Of a stretch of 64,000 nucleotides of DNA, positions 24,421 through 36,599 are shown one piece after another. The stretch is taken from the NCBI GenBank assembly GCA_017590115.1, contig JAGGNK010000002.1:17975264-18039263 (forward strand). Direction: 5' to 3'. The stretch comes from Montifringilla adamsi. Taxonomy: Eukaryota > Chordata > Aves > Passeriformes > Passeridae. Under the pieces are notes generated by a model. The model saw only the letters and a list, made by a program, of their open reading frames with translations. It was not told the DNA's origin and did no database searches. The position numbers and the translations under genes were made by a program. Each line of letters opens with the position of its first letter. Within the stretch, counting starts at the first letter, position 1.

Positions 24421-24487
24421 TATATTATATTATATTATATTATATTATATTATATTATATTATATTATATTATATTATATTATATTA
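24421..24487. repeat. (TATAT)n pentanucleotide microsatellite
   Basis: About 13 uninterrupted copies of a five-base TATAT/ATATT unit, followed by degraded TATTA-like sequence to about 24535. Its length and perfection suggest a polymorphic locus. Alternating A/T of this length is also prone to unwinding and to collapse in assembly. Confidence 0.97.
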
Positions 24488-24535
24488 ATTATATTATGTT
24501 ATTATATTTATATTTTCCTCTATTACATTATATTT

Positions 24536-24984
24536 AGCAGCCATGCAAAATACGAAATGTAGAAACAACTGGAAACTGATTTTAAAAGTCCCCCCAAACG
24601 CTGGTTTGGCATCAGATGAGTGAACTGAGCTGTTTAATCTCTCACACTGAACGGGATGCACTGCAGGTGTCAGGGGAAAGGGAAATCGTGTCTGTCCGTG
24701 GAAGTTTCCAGTTACCTGAGTTTGTGTACCCTGGGCAATCGTGTCTAAATTACTGCGTTGCCAGCAGGCTTCTGACTCCCACTTAGTGTGTGTTTTGGAC
24801 TACTCTCTTTAAAAGGTAGATGTAATTAGAGCATCTTAGCTGAGTCTCTGTATTGCCACGTTTCACCTCTCCACAAACCCTGGTAGTGCTCTGCGTTTTT
24901 GTGAAGTATTAGTGCCGGCATTAGGAGCAATTCCTGATTTATTATTATGTGTCAGTTTAATTAACATGCTGTTTCACTCCCTCT
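24536..24984. other. Unique sequence, no gene seen
   Basis: Single-copy DNA between the microsatellite and the fossil LINE. Nothing recognised. Confidence 0.55.
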
Positions 24985-25430
24985 TCCAGGCTGTTAATGA
25001 AGATGTTAAATAAACAGGACCAAACAGTGATCCCTGCAGAGCTCCACCAGACACCTCCCACCAACTTGATGCATTGCCATTTTTCATTACCCTTTATTTG
25101 CACTCAGCCAGCCATTTTTAAATCCAAGTGACAGTCCTCCATGTCCAAGCCAATTTGAATTAATTTTGCGAGCAGAGATTTTGTAAGACACTACATCAAG
25201 TGTTTTACTCAGACCAGATATATTACACATGCTTTCATCCACTAATTTTCTAAAGCTATCAGAAAAAGCAATCAAGCTTTGAAGATTACTAGCACCCAGC
25301 CAGCTTTTTGCTGGTTTATTCACTTACAAAACCAATCTTGGCATTATTAAAGATTTGCCACTCCTTCAGCTGATGACTGATTTAAAACAATGCATCTTTC
25401 TAATCCATTACCTTCCCAAAATAACACAGA
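24985..25430 (-). pseudogene. Fossil CR1-type LINE reverse transcriptase fragment
   Basis: Read on the reverse strand, the sequence follows the middle of a CR1 ORF2 reverse transcriptase in the right order. A GKVMD block lies at 25403-25417, and ISHQLKEW...FNN...GF starts at 25381. An LSKTLDVVSYKI block at 25175-25212 corresponds to the family's FSKAFDTVSHKIL. GALQGS at 25028-25045 corresponds to the GVPQGS motif of RT domain 4/B, followed by LFGPV. In-frame stops and at least one frame change break the frame, so it cannot be active. Its AT-rich divergence suggests an old insertion, not a recent songbird CR1. The family was recognised from memory; subfamily is unknown. Confidence 0.82.
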
Positions 25431-28400
25431 GCCCTGATTATTCCTCCTAAGTGCTATTTTAGGGCCGTGTGGCATGTGAGTTTAAATCGTGATTGGCAGA
25501 CAGATATTTTTCTTGAAAAGGATCTGTGATTTCAGCAGCTTAGCTTATGTTTATTTTACATGCTTCCAGCTGTTAGCTTGTATCAGCAGTTATTCCTTAT
25601 TCCCAGTATGAAAGCAAGTAGGTCCTGTGGCACCTCTTTAATTATATCAGGGAAGGAACATCAGACTGGCAGTAGAGGCAAAAAATACAGTATAGCAGGA
25701 TTAGTCCTCACAAAAGCAGATTTATTTCTTACAGCAGAGGAACATGCCAGTCAAAATAAACTTTCTCTCCTTATTTAATGTATTCCTTTCCTCTACGTTT
25801 TATTGCCTACTCATGCTATAAATTGTTATACTTAAGAATTCTAGTCAGAATTTGGGTTTTTTTCTTCTTTTGGCTTGTTCATTCCTTATTCTTCTGTCTC
25901 CCTAAAGCTGGAACCATTTGTTCAGCACCTGTTCCCTTGCTAACAGCCTCTTGTGGTTGTGCAGGGCTGGGTTTGTTTTCCAGATGTGGTTTCCAGGGGC
26001 ACAGAGAAAAGTGCTGCCTGCAAGTTTTTGCAGACTCTTCAGTAAAACTGGGAAGGTTTCAGGTATTTTTCCCTCCTGAAGCCTAGCTCATATCCTGGTT
26101 ACCAAACTCTGGTTTTTTACAGCTGCCCCTACTGAAACACTTTATTTATTTTATTTATTATTTTTTGCCAGTGTCATTCAAACACAGTTCTTGGTTATTC
26201 CCTTACCTGGGGCTCAGTTCTGACTCTGCTTTGTTGGTGGTGTTTTTACTGAAATGAGTCCAAAAAGTTTACTGCTACATTTCTCTAAATTTTTCATGCT
26301 GTTAAGTCAGCTTGTTCAGGGTAAAATTATCAAACTGGAATGTCACCCCCAGAAAAATGCTGAGTGTTTTGCTGACTTCTGTGAGTTTAGCTCACTGGGA
26401 TCCTACAATGAGTGTTGAATTGTTTATTAAATGTGGTTTTTCTTTATTTCTTCACTTAATTTTATTTATCAAAATTAATGGTCTCTTGATTCAGTCTTTC
26501 AGCTCCTAGTGGAATGACTACATCAGAATACCCAGTGCTGACCTTCTTTGCATGTATGCACGTGTGCATGAAGGCAGAAAGCACATTGATTTTCTTCCCA
26601 AGGATAAGAGAAACAAAGGTCATAGCTCCTCACACTCTAATTTATGCAAGATTAATGCATAGAATACAGCAGAGTTCACTTAATGAGGGTGAAACATGCA
26701 GATGAGTGAAGTATCATTTTCAGTTTTGATTTCCCAGTTGAAAGAATATAAAATAATACAATAATGTAAAAGATCTTTAAAAAGAATTTCTGATTAAGAG
26801 GTAAGCAGTAGTGTATAATCCTGTTTTGAGCTGGAAACAAGGAGCTCAGTCCTCATTTTCCTCTGCTCAGCCTTTGGAATATCCTGCATTTTCTGCTTCC
26901 ACACTTGTGGAAAACTGGGCATACTTGGGCTTTGCCTTGGTGTGGCTGTTCTTGTGGGTCAGTGCTGTCTCACAGAAATATTTCTGTGCTAATGCTTTCG
27001 TGGCTCTGGAGGCAGACTGCTGGAGAAAATCCAGAGGTTTGTGTTAATCAGTGCCTGCAATCCTTAAAAACAAAGAAATTGCTGATGAGCTCAAAATGAT
27101 AAGAAATGTCTGGTGTCTACAGCAAAGTGCCTGGAGTTAAGAGTCTTCTCTCCACAGAATGCCCTTCTGGAGCCTGAATTGTGCCTTTACACTCAGACTC
27201 AGCAGAGTTTCTCCAGCTCCAGATTATGTTGTCAGCTGCCTTGCAAGACTCCCTTTTAGTCTCTCTGTTGCTGAGCCTTTCCTGAGCAGGGTGTTAGTGA
27301 CAGAGACACAGAGCAGACAAGTCAAAGCACAGAGAGAAAAAAGAACATTGGTGTTACTGCAGCAGAAAAAGAGTCACTGCCAGTGTCTGTTTAGAACATT
27401 GCCATTTGTGTAGTCTGAAAATGAAGCTCTGCTCTTTAGAAGGGATTTATTGTCTCTAAATGGACAGGTGTGGATTTACTGTGGGCTTGAGAGGCTAAAA
27501 TGAGTTTTGCTGCTGTGCATTCCCATGTCTGGCTCTGTGTCTCCTCTTCCTTGGTGACCTGCCCCATGTCCAGCTCCCTGTTCTGCCACCTCCTTCTGAG
27601 CCACTCACGTTATTAATGGGCAACAAGCACGCCGAAGTCCAGCCATAATTCCTCTCCTTAAAACTGGAATGGAGCCTCTGGAAACAGCTTCATTTTCAAC
27701 AATGCGCTGCAGCTTGCACTCGAAGCAGAAATAAAAACACCCATTTCACTCTAAAACTGACTTTAATTCCAAATTTGGCACACTCACTCCTGAGAGGTTA
27801 ACTGAATTTTCAGTTCACCAGACAGAAGTCCTTAAACTGTTTACTGGAGTTTTGCTCAGATTTTCTCATGTTTCCTGGGTTTTCTGAAATAGTTCAGCCC
27901 CATGTCCAGTTTTAAACAGCTGCCAGGCATCTGAGAGATAGAAAACTTCTGAACATTCAGCAGGAGCTCTGCATTCATCAGCATCCAGTGAGTTTCAGAG
28001 ATTGTTCACGGACACCCGCTGAATGTTGTTTCTGGAAGTTTCTGGACAATATTTTGTTGAAAAAAACCAATCCACTCTGAAAAAAATAACCAACTCTGCC
28101 TCTGTTTTTAAATCAAGACATTACAGTTATTTTTCTGTGCTCTCTCCTCATCTATGATCAGTGCAAACCACAGGCTCTGCAAGGTGCTCCTGAGTCCTTT
28201 ATCTGAAGTTCTTGGAGTAACACTGTTAGACTAGGAGGAAGAAATGCTATTAACAGCTTTGTTAAACATCTTTAATGCCTATTACTTAATTCAAATCCAG
28301 CCTGATAGAAGCCTAGATAGCATCTGCCTGATAAGAGGTGGTCCACAATTCTCTTATCATGGAAACTGTTGTGTTTGACTGAGTTTTCCCTCTATTTCAG

Positions 28401-31400
28401 AAATCAAATGTTGAATTAATGAGCTTCTTCCTCCTCTCTGATTTCCAAAAGCAAAGAAAATAACAATATTTTTCTTGGCAAGAATTTCCTACAGTACTAA
28501 AATATATTTGCGCTGTGTTGGCTTTTCTGTGGTTTTTTTATGCTTCTCTTTTGTTTCTAACAGTACTGGTTGCTTCCCCAAAATCTTATGATAACTTTTA
28601 GACTGCAATCAATTTCCAGTGTCTTTATGAAAGCAAAGCTCTGTCATTATGGTCCCAAAGGGATGTCCCAGTAAACCTGAAATCTGGGGAATAAAACTGG
28701 AAGATTACTGTTTCTTGTCATGTGTTTCTGTTTTATGGTGTTGAGTACACTGGAATGGCTTAGTGGGGAGAAAGAACAACAGCAGGGAAGGAAGTAGCTA
28801 TTAATGTCCTATCAGAGCTTGATAGGGCTTGATATAATTAAAAAAGACCAACTTGTGATATCTCCAGCAATTGTAATTTCAATTATTTGCTAGCTAAAGG
28901 CAACTTTCACTGCTCCAAGTTAGGAAATCATGTAAATAGACTAATTAATATAATTTGCATTGTGCTCCACTAAGAGAACAAAACCAAATATTTCATTTTC
29001 TAAGAGGAAAAAAAAAAAACCCCGTGTCAACGAAATATTATAAATATTCAGTCCATCTGTAAAGCAAACATTGCATATTTCCAGTCATGCTCAGCATTTC
29101 CGAGGAATTCAGCAGGATTTCATGGAAAGGTGATGCCTTGTTTTGGCTTTCCAACTGCTCCCCAGTGAAAGGGAAATGTTCCTTTTGAGGATTAGAGGCA
29201 GCTCTCCCAGAACACTGAGGAACAACGTGTGCAGCAGGGGGCCAGCAGATAGAAAGGAGGTTTCATCATCTTCTATCTGCAGCCCTTTAATATCAAGAGA
29301 CTTCCACAAAACTTAAAATGAGTCTTTGAAATATTCCGTGCTGTGGAGGTAGAAAGGTACAATAAATAATATTTCTCTTTTTCCTCGTGTGGAATGGAGA
29401 GATAAAGCTATTTATAAAACTGCAAAGACTTACAAATCATTCTAACAGGTTGTCATATGTTAATGTCAGTGAGAATTTAATCACTCAAAGTAAAAAATCT
29501 ATATATTTTTTTCTCCAATCCTATCTTATTTTCATAACTCCCTCTATTGACAGATTCTCTTGTGATGATAGATTAAAGGAATGCCCAAGACCACAAAAAT
29601 GTAAAATCAGAAAAAATCCAGGGACTGACCCAGTAGGTTGTTTTTAAACTGCGTGGCAGTTTTATTTTTTTTTTGTTCTTGTAGCATTTACAGGATCTAA
29701 TGAGGAGTCATTGTGCTCAGCACTGTGCACCTGCTGCACAAGAAAATAAAGGGGGAATAAATAGATGGACTGTGAAGATCCAGATTTGTATAACAAGCAG
29801 CAAGGCCTTCTGTACAAACTCTTTGTGGAGTTGTTGATTCAGGAATAAACAACCTTGCTTAGCAGCAGAACAATTTTATTCATCAATTTATTAATAAAGA
29901 TTTTTATGACAGCTGCTTACCCAAAAAGCTGTTCAGTGACGGGTTTAATTTGCCATCTGCGATTGGAGTGCCCTGAAATCTTTGGCTTTAGCCACTTTCA
30001 CTCCTGTTAAAAGGAGATACATCCTTGGGCTTTCCAGGTGATCCTATGGTGAGTTTGACTTTATCCTCTGAACCAAAAAGGAGGTTTAGAGAAAAATAAA
30101 GACATGCATGATGTTAGATCTGTGATTTTATAACTTTGTATCTCTCTCTCAGTAAATCCAGCATTGGTGAGGTTCTTGTCCAGAGGAGGTTGGACATCCA
30201 GCATTCCTTGGTGGCCTCTGTCCTTTATCCTGAGCTCAAACTGAAGTGGGGAAGGCTCATGCCAAGCTTGCTGTGCTTTCTGTTGTGGTGAGTATTAGAA
30301 AAAAATTAATCTTAAAAATCACCTTATTCTCTTCTTCAAAGTAATGTAATGCTGCTGATGGAACTGATGGCTTTGGCTCTTTTCTTCACAGCATATGAGA
30401 CATACACAAAATTGAAATGTGCAGTTTGACCCCCTGTATCTCCCTTGATGCCGTGAAGCTCTTTTTGCGGTCAGTGAGAGGGTGCAGAACCCCTGTCCTG
30501 AGGGATGGAAACTCTGAGCGAGGTGTCCCCAGGAGCACAGCCCTGGGTGCTCCACATGGGAGCAGAAGCTATAAAGTTCCCTTCCCACTCCTAGAGGGGC
30601 CCTGCCGCAATTGAAAATGAGAGAACAAAAACTCCAACACATCAACAGCACAGTGGGTCTGAGCCCTTCTGTTTGTGCTGAGGACATTCATCTCTCCCTG
30701 GGTTTTTTAGGACGTGGTTCTCATTTCCCTCTCCCTACGTTTCACCATGTAGGGTTTATTGCCAAGCCTTTTTAAATGAGGACTTCTGCCTATTAGAAAT
30801 ACAGATTTATATTGCTGGGCCCCCTGATGAAAGGTTGGCTGTCTAATGGCGTGGGTTTGGTGCTGTGGTACAGTGCAGAGTGTTAAGGCTGTAATAGGAA
30901 ATCAAATAGTTCATTTCACAGCCATCAAGTGCATGCTGAGCTGCCTGACTGCTTTATGCTGCTTTATCTTTGAGGACATAAAACCTATTCTTACTTTATG
31001 AAAACATACTTTGTGTTGGATAATCATTTCATTTACATATAAAGGTTACACTTAATAAAAATATATGAACCAAAATTGCAACAAAGATACAACATCATAA
31101 ACCACCTTTTTTAAAGCGTGCTGGTTTTTCCCCTTGAAAAGCTTCATTGCCTTTAAGACAGGAGATATTGCTTCAGAACTAAAGATTTAAAGCTTTTTTC
31201 TTCTGCCTGTAGTAAAAGTAATAAAGCTTTTTATTGTACAAAGACTGTAAATATATTTAGCAATAATTTCAACAGCTGGAAGTGTCTAGATGTCTGTAGT
31301 GGAAATACAAGGATCATATTTACCTAGACTTGGCCTTGAAATTTCTATAACCCTTTTCTTTCCACCTAAGCAGCACTGAGCAGTTATTGGCTGTTATCTT

Positions 31401-32476
31401 GTAAACACTGCAAGACAATCTCGTGGAGAAAATGACTCAGTGCAGTCTGAAATAAGATACTGCTGGAGCAAGAACGCTGTGAGTATTTTCTGTTCTCATT
31501 GTTTGTGACAACTGTTTCCTGCAAAGAGGAACCAGCCCTGCAGTCTGGAGCTGGCACCCACCCCCAAAGCTGCTGCAGAGCTCCAAGAGCAGAGTCAGAA
31601 GTGTTGTTTAGGGAATCCATGGCAAAAAAAAAAATAATAGAGAACGTGAGAATGATGGTCTTTGTCATTGCTTTTGGTATCCTAGATTCATGAGATGTTT
31701 GGGTTTGGTAGAGGAGCAGATTTAGGGGGCAGGTAAAGTTCATCGCCTTTGGAATTACCAAAAGTTGAGAAGCAAACTTGCATCAATTTTCATTGCTGCC
31801 AACATCTCGTTGCCTTTCTCAGTGAATATCTCAGCTCTGCCAGCGTTTCATCCCTCAGTCACTATTAACACATTGCCGTTCTTTCAGTTTTCCACTGTAC
31901 TTCTGCTGACCCAGGAATACAAACACACTTTCAGCTCCTCAGCCTTTTTACCCTCTGAGGAGCGTGTGCAGAGAGACAAAGGTGCTCTGTAAGCAGTGCA
32001 GCAGCATCTCTTCCAACTCCATTTATAAAATAATTATAATTGGCCTAACTCTGTGTGAAGGGAAGTATAACCAATTATTGCACAGCTGTAATCGCGAAAC
32101 AGAAACAAAATGCAGGCACAGGCACTCATTCCTCGTGGGGGAACAGGGATCAGTGAGTTTGATGAGTGTGGTTAGAATGTCTCTTGAAATTTCCTTGTGA
32201 GATCTATCTGAAGGGTAAATACTTGCAGAGTTTCCAGGAAAAATATTCCAAAATATTAGTTAGCTCCACTGAAATTGTTCTTTTGGGGGTTTTTCAGAGG
32301 TGCACCTAGACCTTTCAGCCATTCAGATTTTTCTGGACATGGTCTCTTACCCTAGCATGTCAAATATGGATGTGACCTACTGTAAAATGTTAATTTATTC
32401 TCCTGTTGAATGGATTTGATGACCTTTTGGTAGAGGTTTCTCTTCTTCTCAGCTGACCTCTGCCCTGCCTTTTGCT
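25431..32476. other. Long unique AT-rich interval, no gene seen
   Basis: About 7 kb of single-copy AT-rich DNA with short homopolymers and no coding signs. Around 28300-28365 there are several GATA-type sites in both orientations (CTGATAAG, CTTATCAT). At 30880-31290 an AT-rich block resembles conserved noncoding DNA. Frames at 25778-26086, 27159-27413 and 30319-30687 have no recognisable domain. Confidence 0.5.
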
Positions 32477-32644
32477 CTCTGAAATTGAAGAGATCACACT
32501 GAAACAGAGAAACTTTGATTAACAGAACAAACATTTCACTCAGGAAATTTTAAATTTTTGCCCTCTGAAATTGAAGAGATCACACTGAAACAGAGAAACT
32601 TTGATTAACAGAACAAACATTTCACTCAGGAAATTTTAAATTTT
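32477..32644. repeat. Perfect 86-bp tandem duplication
   Basis: The segment CTCTGAAATTGAAGAGATCA through GGAAATTTTAAATTTT occurs twice with an 86-bp offset (32477-32558 and 32563-32644). The copies are identical over the compared 82 bases. The four-base junction includes one extra T. Identity implies a recent duplication, a polymorphic allele or an assembly error. Confidence 0.96.
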
Positions 32645-33659
32645 GACTTGTAATACTGCACAGTTCAAAACAGCATGAAAAAATCATATCTTTATGTCTC
32701 AAAAGGTTTGGAGAAAATACTGAAACATCCAGTTTTTGACAGCATCTTGCCAGCTACTTGAATTTGAAACATGAGGAAAGTCTCTAGAGCATACAGGAAG
32801 AGTGATGATAGTCAGAAGGAAATGGATTGTGTATTGTTAAAAACCAAGACCTATCCAAACATGCAAGAGTAATGGAAGGTACCAAATCAAGACAAATGTT
32901 ATTGTGCTGATAATAAGTTAGGTTAAGACAGGAAAGTTTTCTAATAAGGCTGGAGGAGGAGACTTCTTTCTGATGGATGAGAAGACCACCAAAGTGAAGA
33001 AAAAAATCTGTAAAATAATGCATCTTCCATTTTTTAACAACAGCTGTTTAAAAATTATTATTGAAACAGATCTGAGCAACTTTTAAGTATCATATCTTGA
33101 TATTAGTGCTAAATTTTTTTGCAATAGGCAGCAAACCCTGTATGCCACGAATTTCTACATTAAAATATTTAATGGTAGACTTCAGTGGAAAGTAAAGAGC
33201 ATTTTTAAAAGCAGACATCAGTAGTGACTGGAAATGTCAATTAACACAGTGCAAACAGGCATGAGCTTGTGTATTTGTGTGAAATTAAATCAAGCTGTCT
33301 CAGCAGTGGGTAAAGTTACTTTCTTTACCACTGAAAGGGAACAGTTCCATGGCTACCAGACCTGCAGGTGATCTATTACACAAGCTACCAGATATAGATT
33401 ATTACATTATCAAATTAAATCTTCCATCTCTGATAGGATTTACTGACTTTGATTGTAGGAAACATACACTTGGCAAGACAGTTTTTCCGGGATCTTTTGG
33501 GGGTGGCACCTGAATTTTGGGTTTGTAAAACACAATCACATGTTCAGGTGATAGAAATCACCAGTGATATTAATATAATTCCATCTGGTTTATCAAGATG
33601 TTATGCTTTAGGTCTAAAATGCATCAGTAAGTCTAATGTCCACCTGGCTTGTCTTAAAA
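32645..33659. other. Unique, partly purine-rich sequence
   Basis: The forward strand is A/G-rich between about 32680 and 33010. No gene or repeat family is recognised. Confidence 0.5.
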
Positions 33660-33840
33660 TATTATTATTATATTAGTAATAATATAATATATAACTTTAT
33701 ATGATATTAATAGAATGCGAATATATCGATAATTTATTAATATATTTATACAGATTTATGAATACTTATTTATATACATGTATATAAAATAAATTAATGA
33801 TTTATTAATACTATTATTGTATAATAGTATTATACAATAA
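33660..33840. repeat. AT-only tract ending in a perfect inverted repeat
   Basis: About 180 bases of nearly pure A/T with ATT, ATA and TTA motifs. At its right end 33814-33840 is a perfect palindrome: TTATTGTATAAT, a 3-base AGT loop, then ATTATACAATAA. Twelve-base arms with a short loop can extrude as a hairpin or be an instability site. There is no sign of a terminator or miRNA precursor. Confidence 0.88.
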
Positions 33841-35485
33841 CAGATTTAGATCTCCATTTTGGGTAATAAGATGTGTAAAGATACCATCCCCTACAAAAAT
33901 AGGCCTCTATTGATGAAATATTGATGAGAGATGACAAAATATCAAGGAACTGGAAGAATCTGCACAGGAAGGTTTGTTTTATAAGCAGGGACAGGAGGTT
34001 GCACCAGTACAGAAGCCACAAGGGCTTGGGTTCCACCTCTTGCATGGAATAAACTGCTAAAAGTGTGACACTGACCAGCCACAGCCACCTCAGCACACAG
34101 GACCAGTGCACTGGGAAGGGAATGAATTTAAATATAAATTTAAATATAAATTTAAAAAAAATAAATATAAATCTTTTTTAAAAATTACAAAAAGGTCCTG
34201 CAATCCCCTGTGGAGGAATTCAGTGTGATGGGGCTTTATAAATAAATGTGGCTACTTGGTTGCAGACTGTTAAAACTGCATAACTTTGTACTTCCTTCAA
34301 TGCTTTTAATTCTTCCCTCATAAAACCAAATTCAAGTTAGAAATGTAGCAGTTGAAGAGAAATTGGCACTGAATAATGGTGATTTTGATACTGAAATGAC
34401 CTAAATTCTCTTTGTTTCCACCTCCAGGATGACATGGATGAACATTTCTGGTCGTGTTTCCTGCAGACCTTGCTCTCACCTGCACCTTCATGCTACAGAC
34501 AAATCCTCCAGCTCACAGAACAGGGACAGTTAGAATGGAAGAAATGTTTATGGCTTGATTTGGATATTGTGGTTTATTTGATGGTTAGAAGCATCAGCAT
34601 CCCAGAAGTTAATGATCTGCCTGAAATAATGGGGATTTTAGAAGATGGAATGTCACTAAATTAATAAATATAATAAATATTAACTATTTCACTGCAAGTA
34701 TATGGTCTATCTGAAAACAAAGCTGAGAATAATGCTGGATTTTCGCTTCAGAAGTAACGGTTCCACATACCATTAAGGCATTTTTTATTTATGATGTTGA
34801 CACTCAGAACAGAGCTGTGCATTATATTCATCGTGCCCATCTGGGCTGTGCTTGCATGTGAATTAAAAGACAATTCCTCTTCACGTGGTGATGCTCTCTG
34901 TCTTCAGGCTTGGGTTCATTCAGCAGGTTCAGGACAGCCTGGTAAATGTGGGGAAATGTCTCAGTGTTTGCTCTTGTGTTGATGGTGAAGCAGTGAAAGT
35001 TTACCACCTCCCCAGGTAATTAGCTTCCAATACAGGAAACATTTTGGGATGATATAGGATCTGCTGCACAAAATGGAAAGTTTGATGAGAGATGAAATGA
35101 ATTATAGACAAGTGAAGGAAATGGGGAAAGTTTTAAGAGAAATTGTTTTATACAGAATAGTTATTATAATACTTAGTCATTAAAAGAGCAGTAATAAAAT
35201 TATATTTATAGCTGAATAAGGAGTCTCGGTGTGATTAAGATATGGAGGTAGCTAATTGGACTGCTGAAATATTAGGATATTGAAGTGATGAAAAGTATAC
35301 AAATGAAAATAAAAGTGCATAAAAATTAATGAGGAGACTGAAATAGGAAATGGAATAAAGGAAAATAACAAATGGAGCAATGTAGAATGAATAAACACCC
35401 AGCTGGTAGACAAGGAGATATTGAGGACATTGCAGAAGTGAATGGATAGCATTGCCCCAGAGCTGCTCTTTGTGCAGCACCTGTG
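33841..35485. other. Unique sequence with a short AT repeat
   Basis: At 34126-34157 a 12-bp AT unit (TTTAAATATAAA) occurs about 2.5 times. The forward strand is purine-rich at 35040-35430. No gene is recognised. Confidence 0.5.
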
Positions 35486-35955
35486 CTCAGGACAGGGTTT
35501 GGGGTTCCTGGGGATGCAGGAGGATGATTTCTATGGGTGCAGGATGATTTCTGTGGGTGAAGGATGATGTCTGTGGATGAAGGATGATTTCTATGGTGAA
35601 GGATGATTTCTGTGGGTGAAGGATGATGTCTGTGGATCGCTCAGGACAGGGTTTGGGGTTTCTGGGGATGCGGGAGGATGATTTCTATGGGTGAGGGATA
35701 ATTTCAAATTTCTGTGGGTGAAGGATGATTTCTATGGATGCAGGATGATTTCTATGGTGAAGGATGATGTCTGTGGGTGGAGGATGATTTCTGCCCACCA
35801 GGATCTCCTGGTGCAGGGTTTGGGGTTTCTGGGGGTGCAGGAGGATGATTTCTGTGGATGAAGGATGATGTCTGTGGATGAAGGGTGATGTCTGTGGGTG
35901 AAGGATGATGTCTGTGGGTGAAGGATGATGTCTGCCCACCAGGATCTCCCTGGTG
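35486..35955. repeat. 19-21 bp minisatellite with higher-order structure
   Basis: About 17 copies of a unit of the type AGGATGATTTCTGTGGGTGA run through the block. They are grouped in three larger blocks, each headed by GGGTTTGGGGTT(C/T)CTGGGG(A/G)TGC at about 35496, 35649 and 35817. The larger period is therefore about 150-170 bp. Two blocks end with CTGCCCACCAGGATCTCC before GGTGCAGGG. The antisense frames (35685-35975 and part of 35752-36309) read as His-Pro-rich repeats and are artefacts. Confidence 0.94.
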
Positions 35956-36307
35956 CAGGGTGGGCTGTTCCTCACCGTGTGTCCCTGCTGGGGAGCCAGG
36001 CTGGATGGCTCTGGGGAGAATCAGCCTCTGCTTTCCTGGGGCAGGAGGAAGGCCAGGGGATTTGTTGGGACACCTTTGAGCTGGATTTGCTCTCTGGTGC
36101 AGGACTGGGGGAAGAAGGGGGAATGTCCCCTCAAATCTTGTGCTGGCAGGAGGAACAGGGCTGGGACAAGGCTGGGACAAGGCCAGGACGGGCAGCTGAC
36201 TCTGGGAGAAGGTGGCATTGCTTCTGTCACATGAAGCAGGCTCAGGAGCTGGCCTCAATGTCCTTCTCAAGCTCCCTTTCATCTCTTCGGCCTGCTCAGT
36301 GCCCTCC
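35956..36307. other. GC-rich unique sequence between minisatellite and CR1
   Basis: G-rich on the forward strand, with short internal repeats (GGGACAAGGC twice near 36163). No gene or repeat family is recognised. Frames on both strands are open over long stretches because of composition. Confidence 0.5.
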
Positions 36308-36599
36308 ATCTCTGGGACATCCCCAGCTTCTCCATCTCACAGGGCCACCAGTGCCTCTCACCACTCCCACAGCGAAGCTTTTCCTCCTGAATCCTGTCTA
36401 ACCCTGTCCAGTCTGGAGCCATTCCCTGTGTGCTGTCACCCCTGACCTGTCCCCAGTCCCTCACCAGCTCTCCTGGAGCCACTTTGGGCTCAGGAAGGGG
36501 CTCTGAGCTCTCCCTGGGTTTTCTCTTCCCCAGCAGGAACAACGTCCCCTCCCAGCCTGTCTTCACAGCAGAGGTGTCCCAGCCCTCTGAGCAACTCTT
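36308..36599 (-). mobile_element. CR1 LINE 3'-region fragment, songbird-like
   Basis: The forward strand carries, in order, GGGACATCCCCAGCTTCTC, CCAGTGCCTCTCACCACTCC, CACAGCGAAGCTTTTCCTCC, CCAGCTCTCCTGGAGCCACT, GGAAGGGGCTCTGAGCTCTC and CAGAGGTGTCCCAGCCCTCT. This is the reverse complement of the CR1 region between the ORF2 end and the 3' tail, as found in many passerine copies. The terminal 3' tail itself is missing. It is 5'-truncated and noncoding. Divergence is moderate, with small deletions. Confidence 0.88.

Noticed and set aside
35496..35520. G-quadruplex in the header of the minisatellite block
   Set aside because: Only three runs of three or more G fall within a short distance; the fourth is GG, so the motif is incomplete.
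35685..36309. His-Pro-rich reverse-strand frames up to 185 codons
   Set aside because: Antisense reading of the AGGATGAT minisatellite and the GC-rich bridge.
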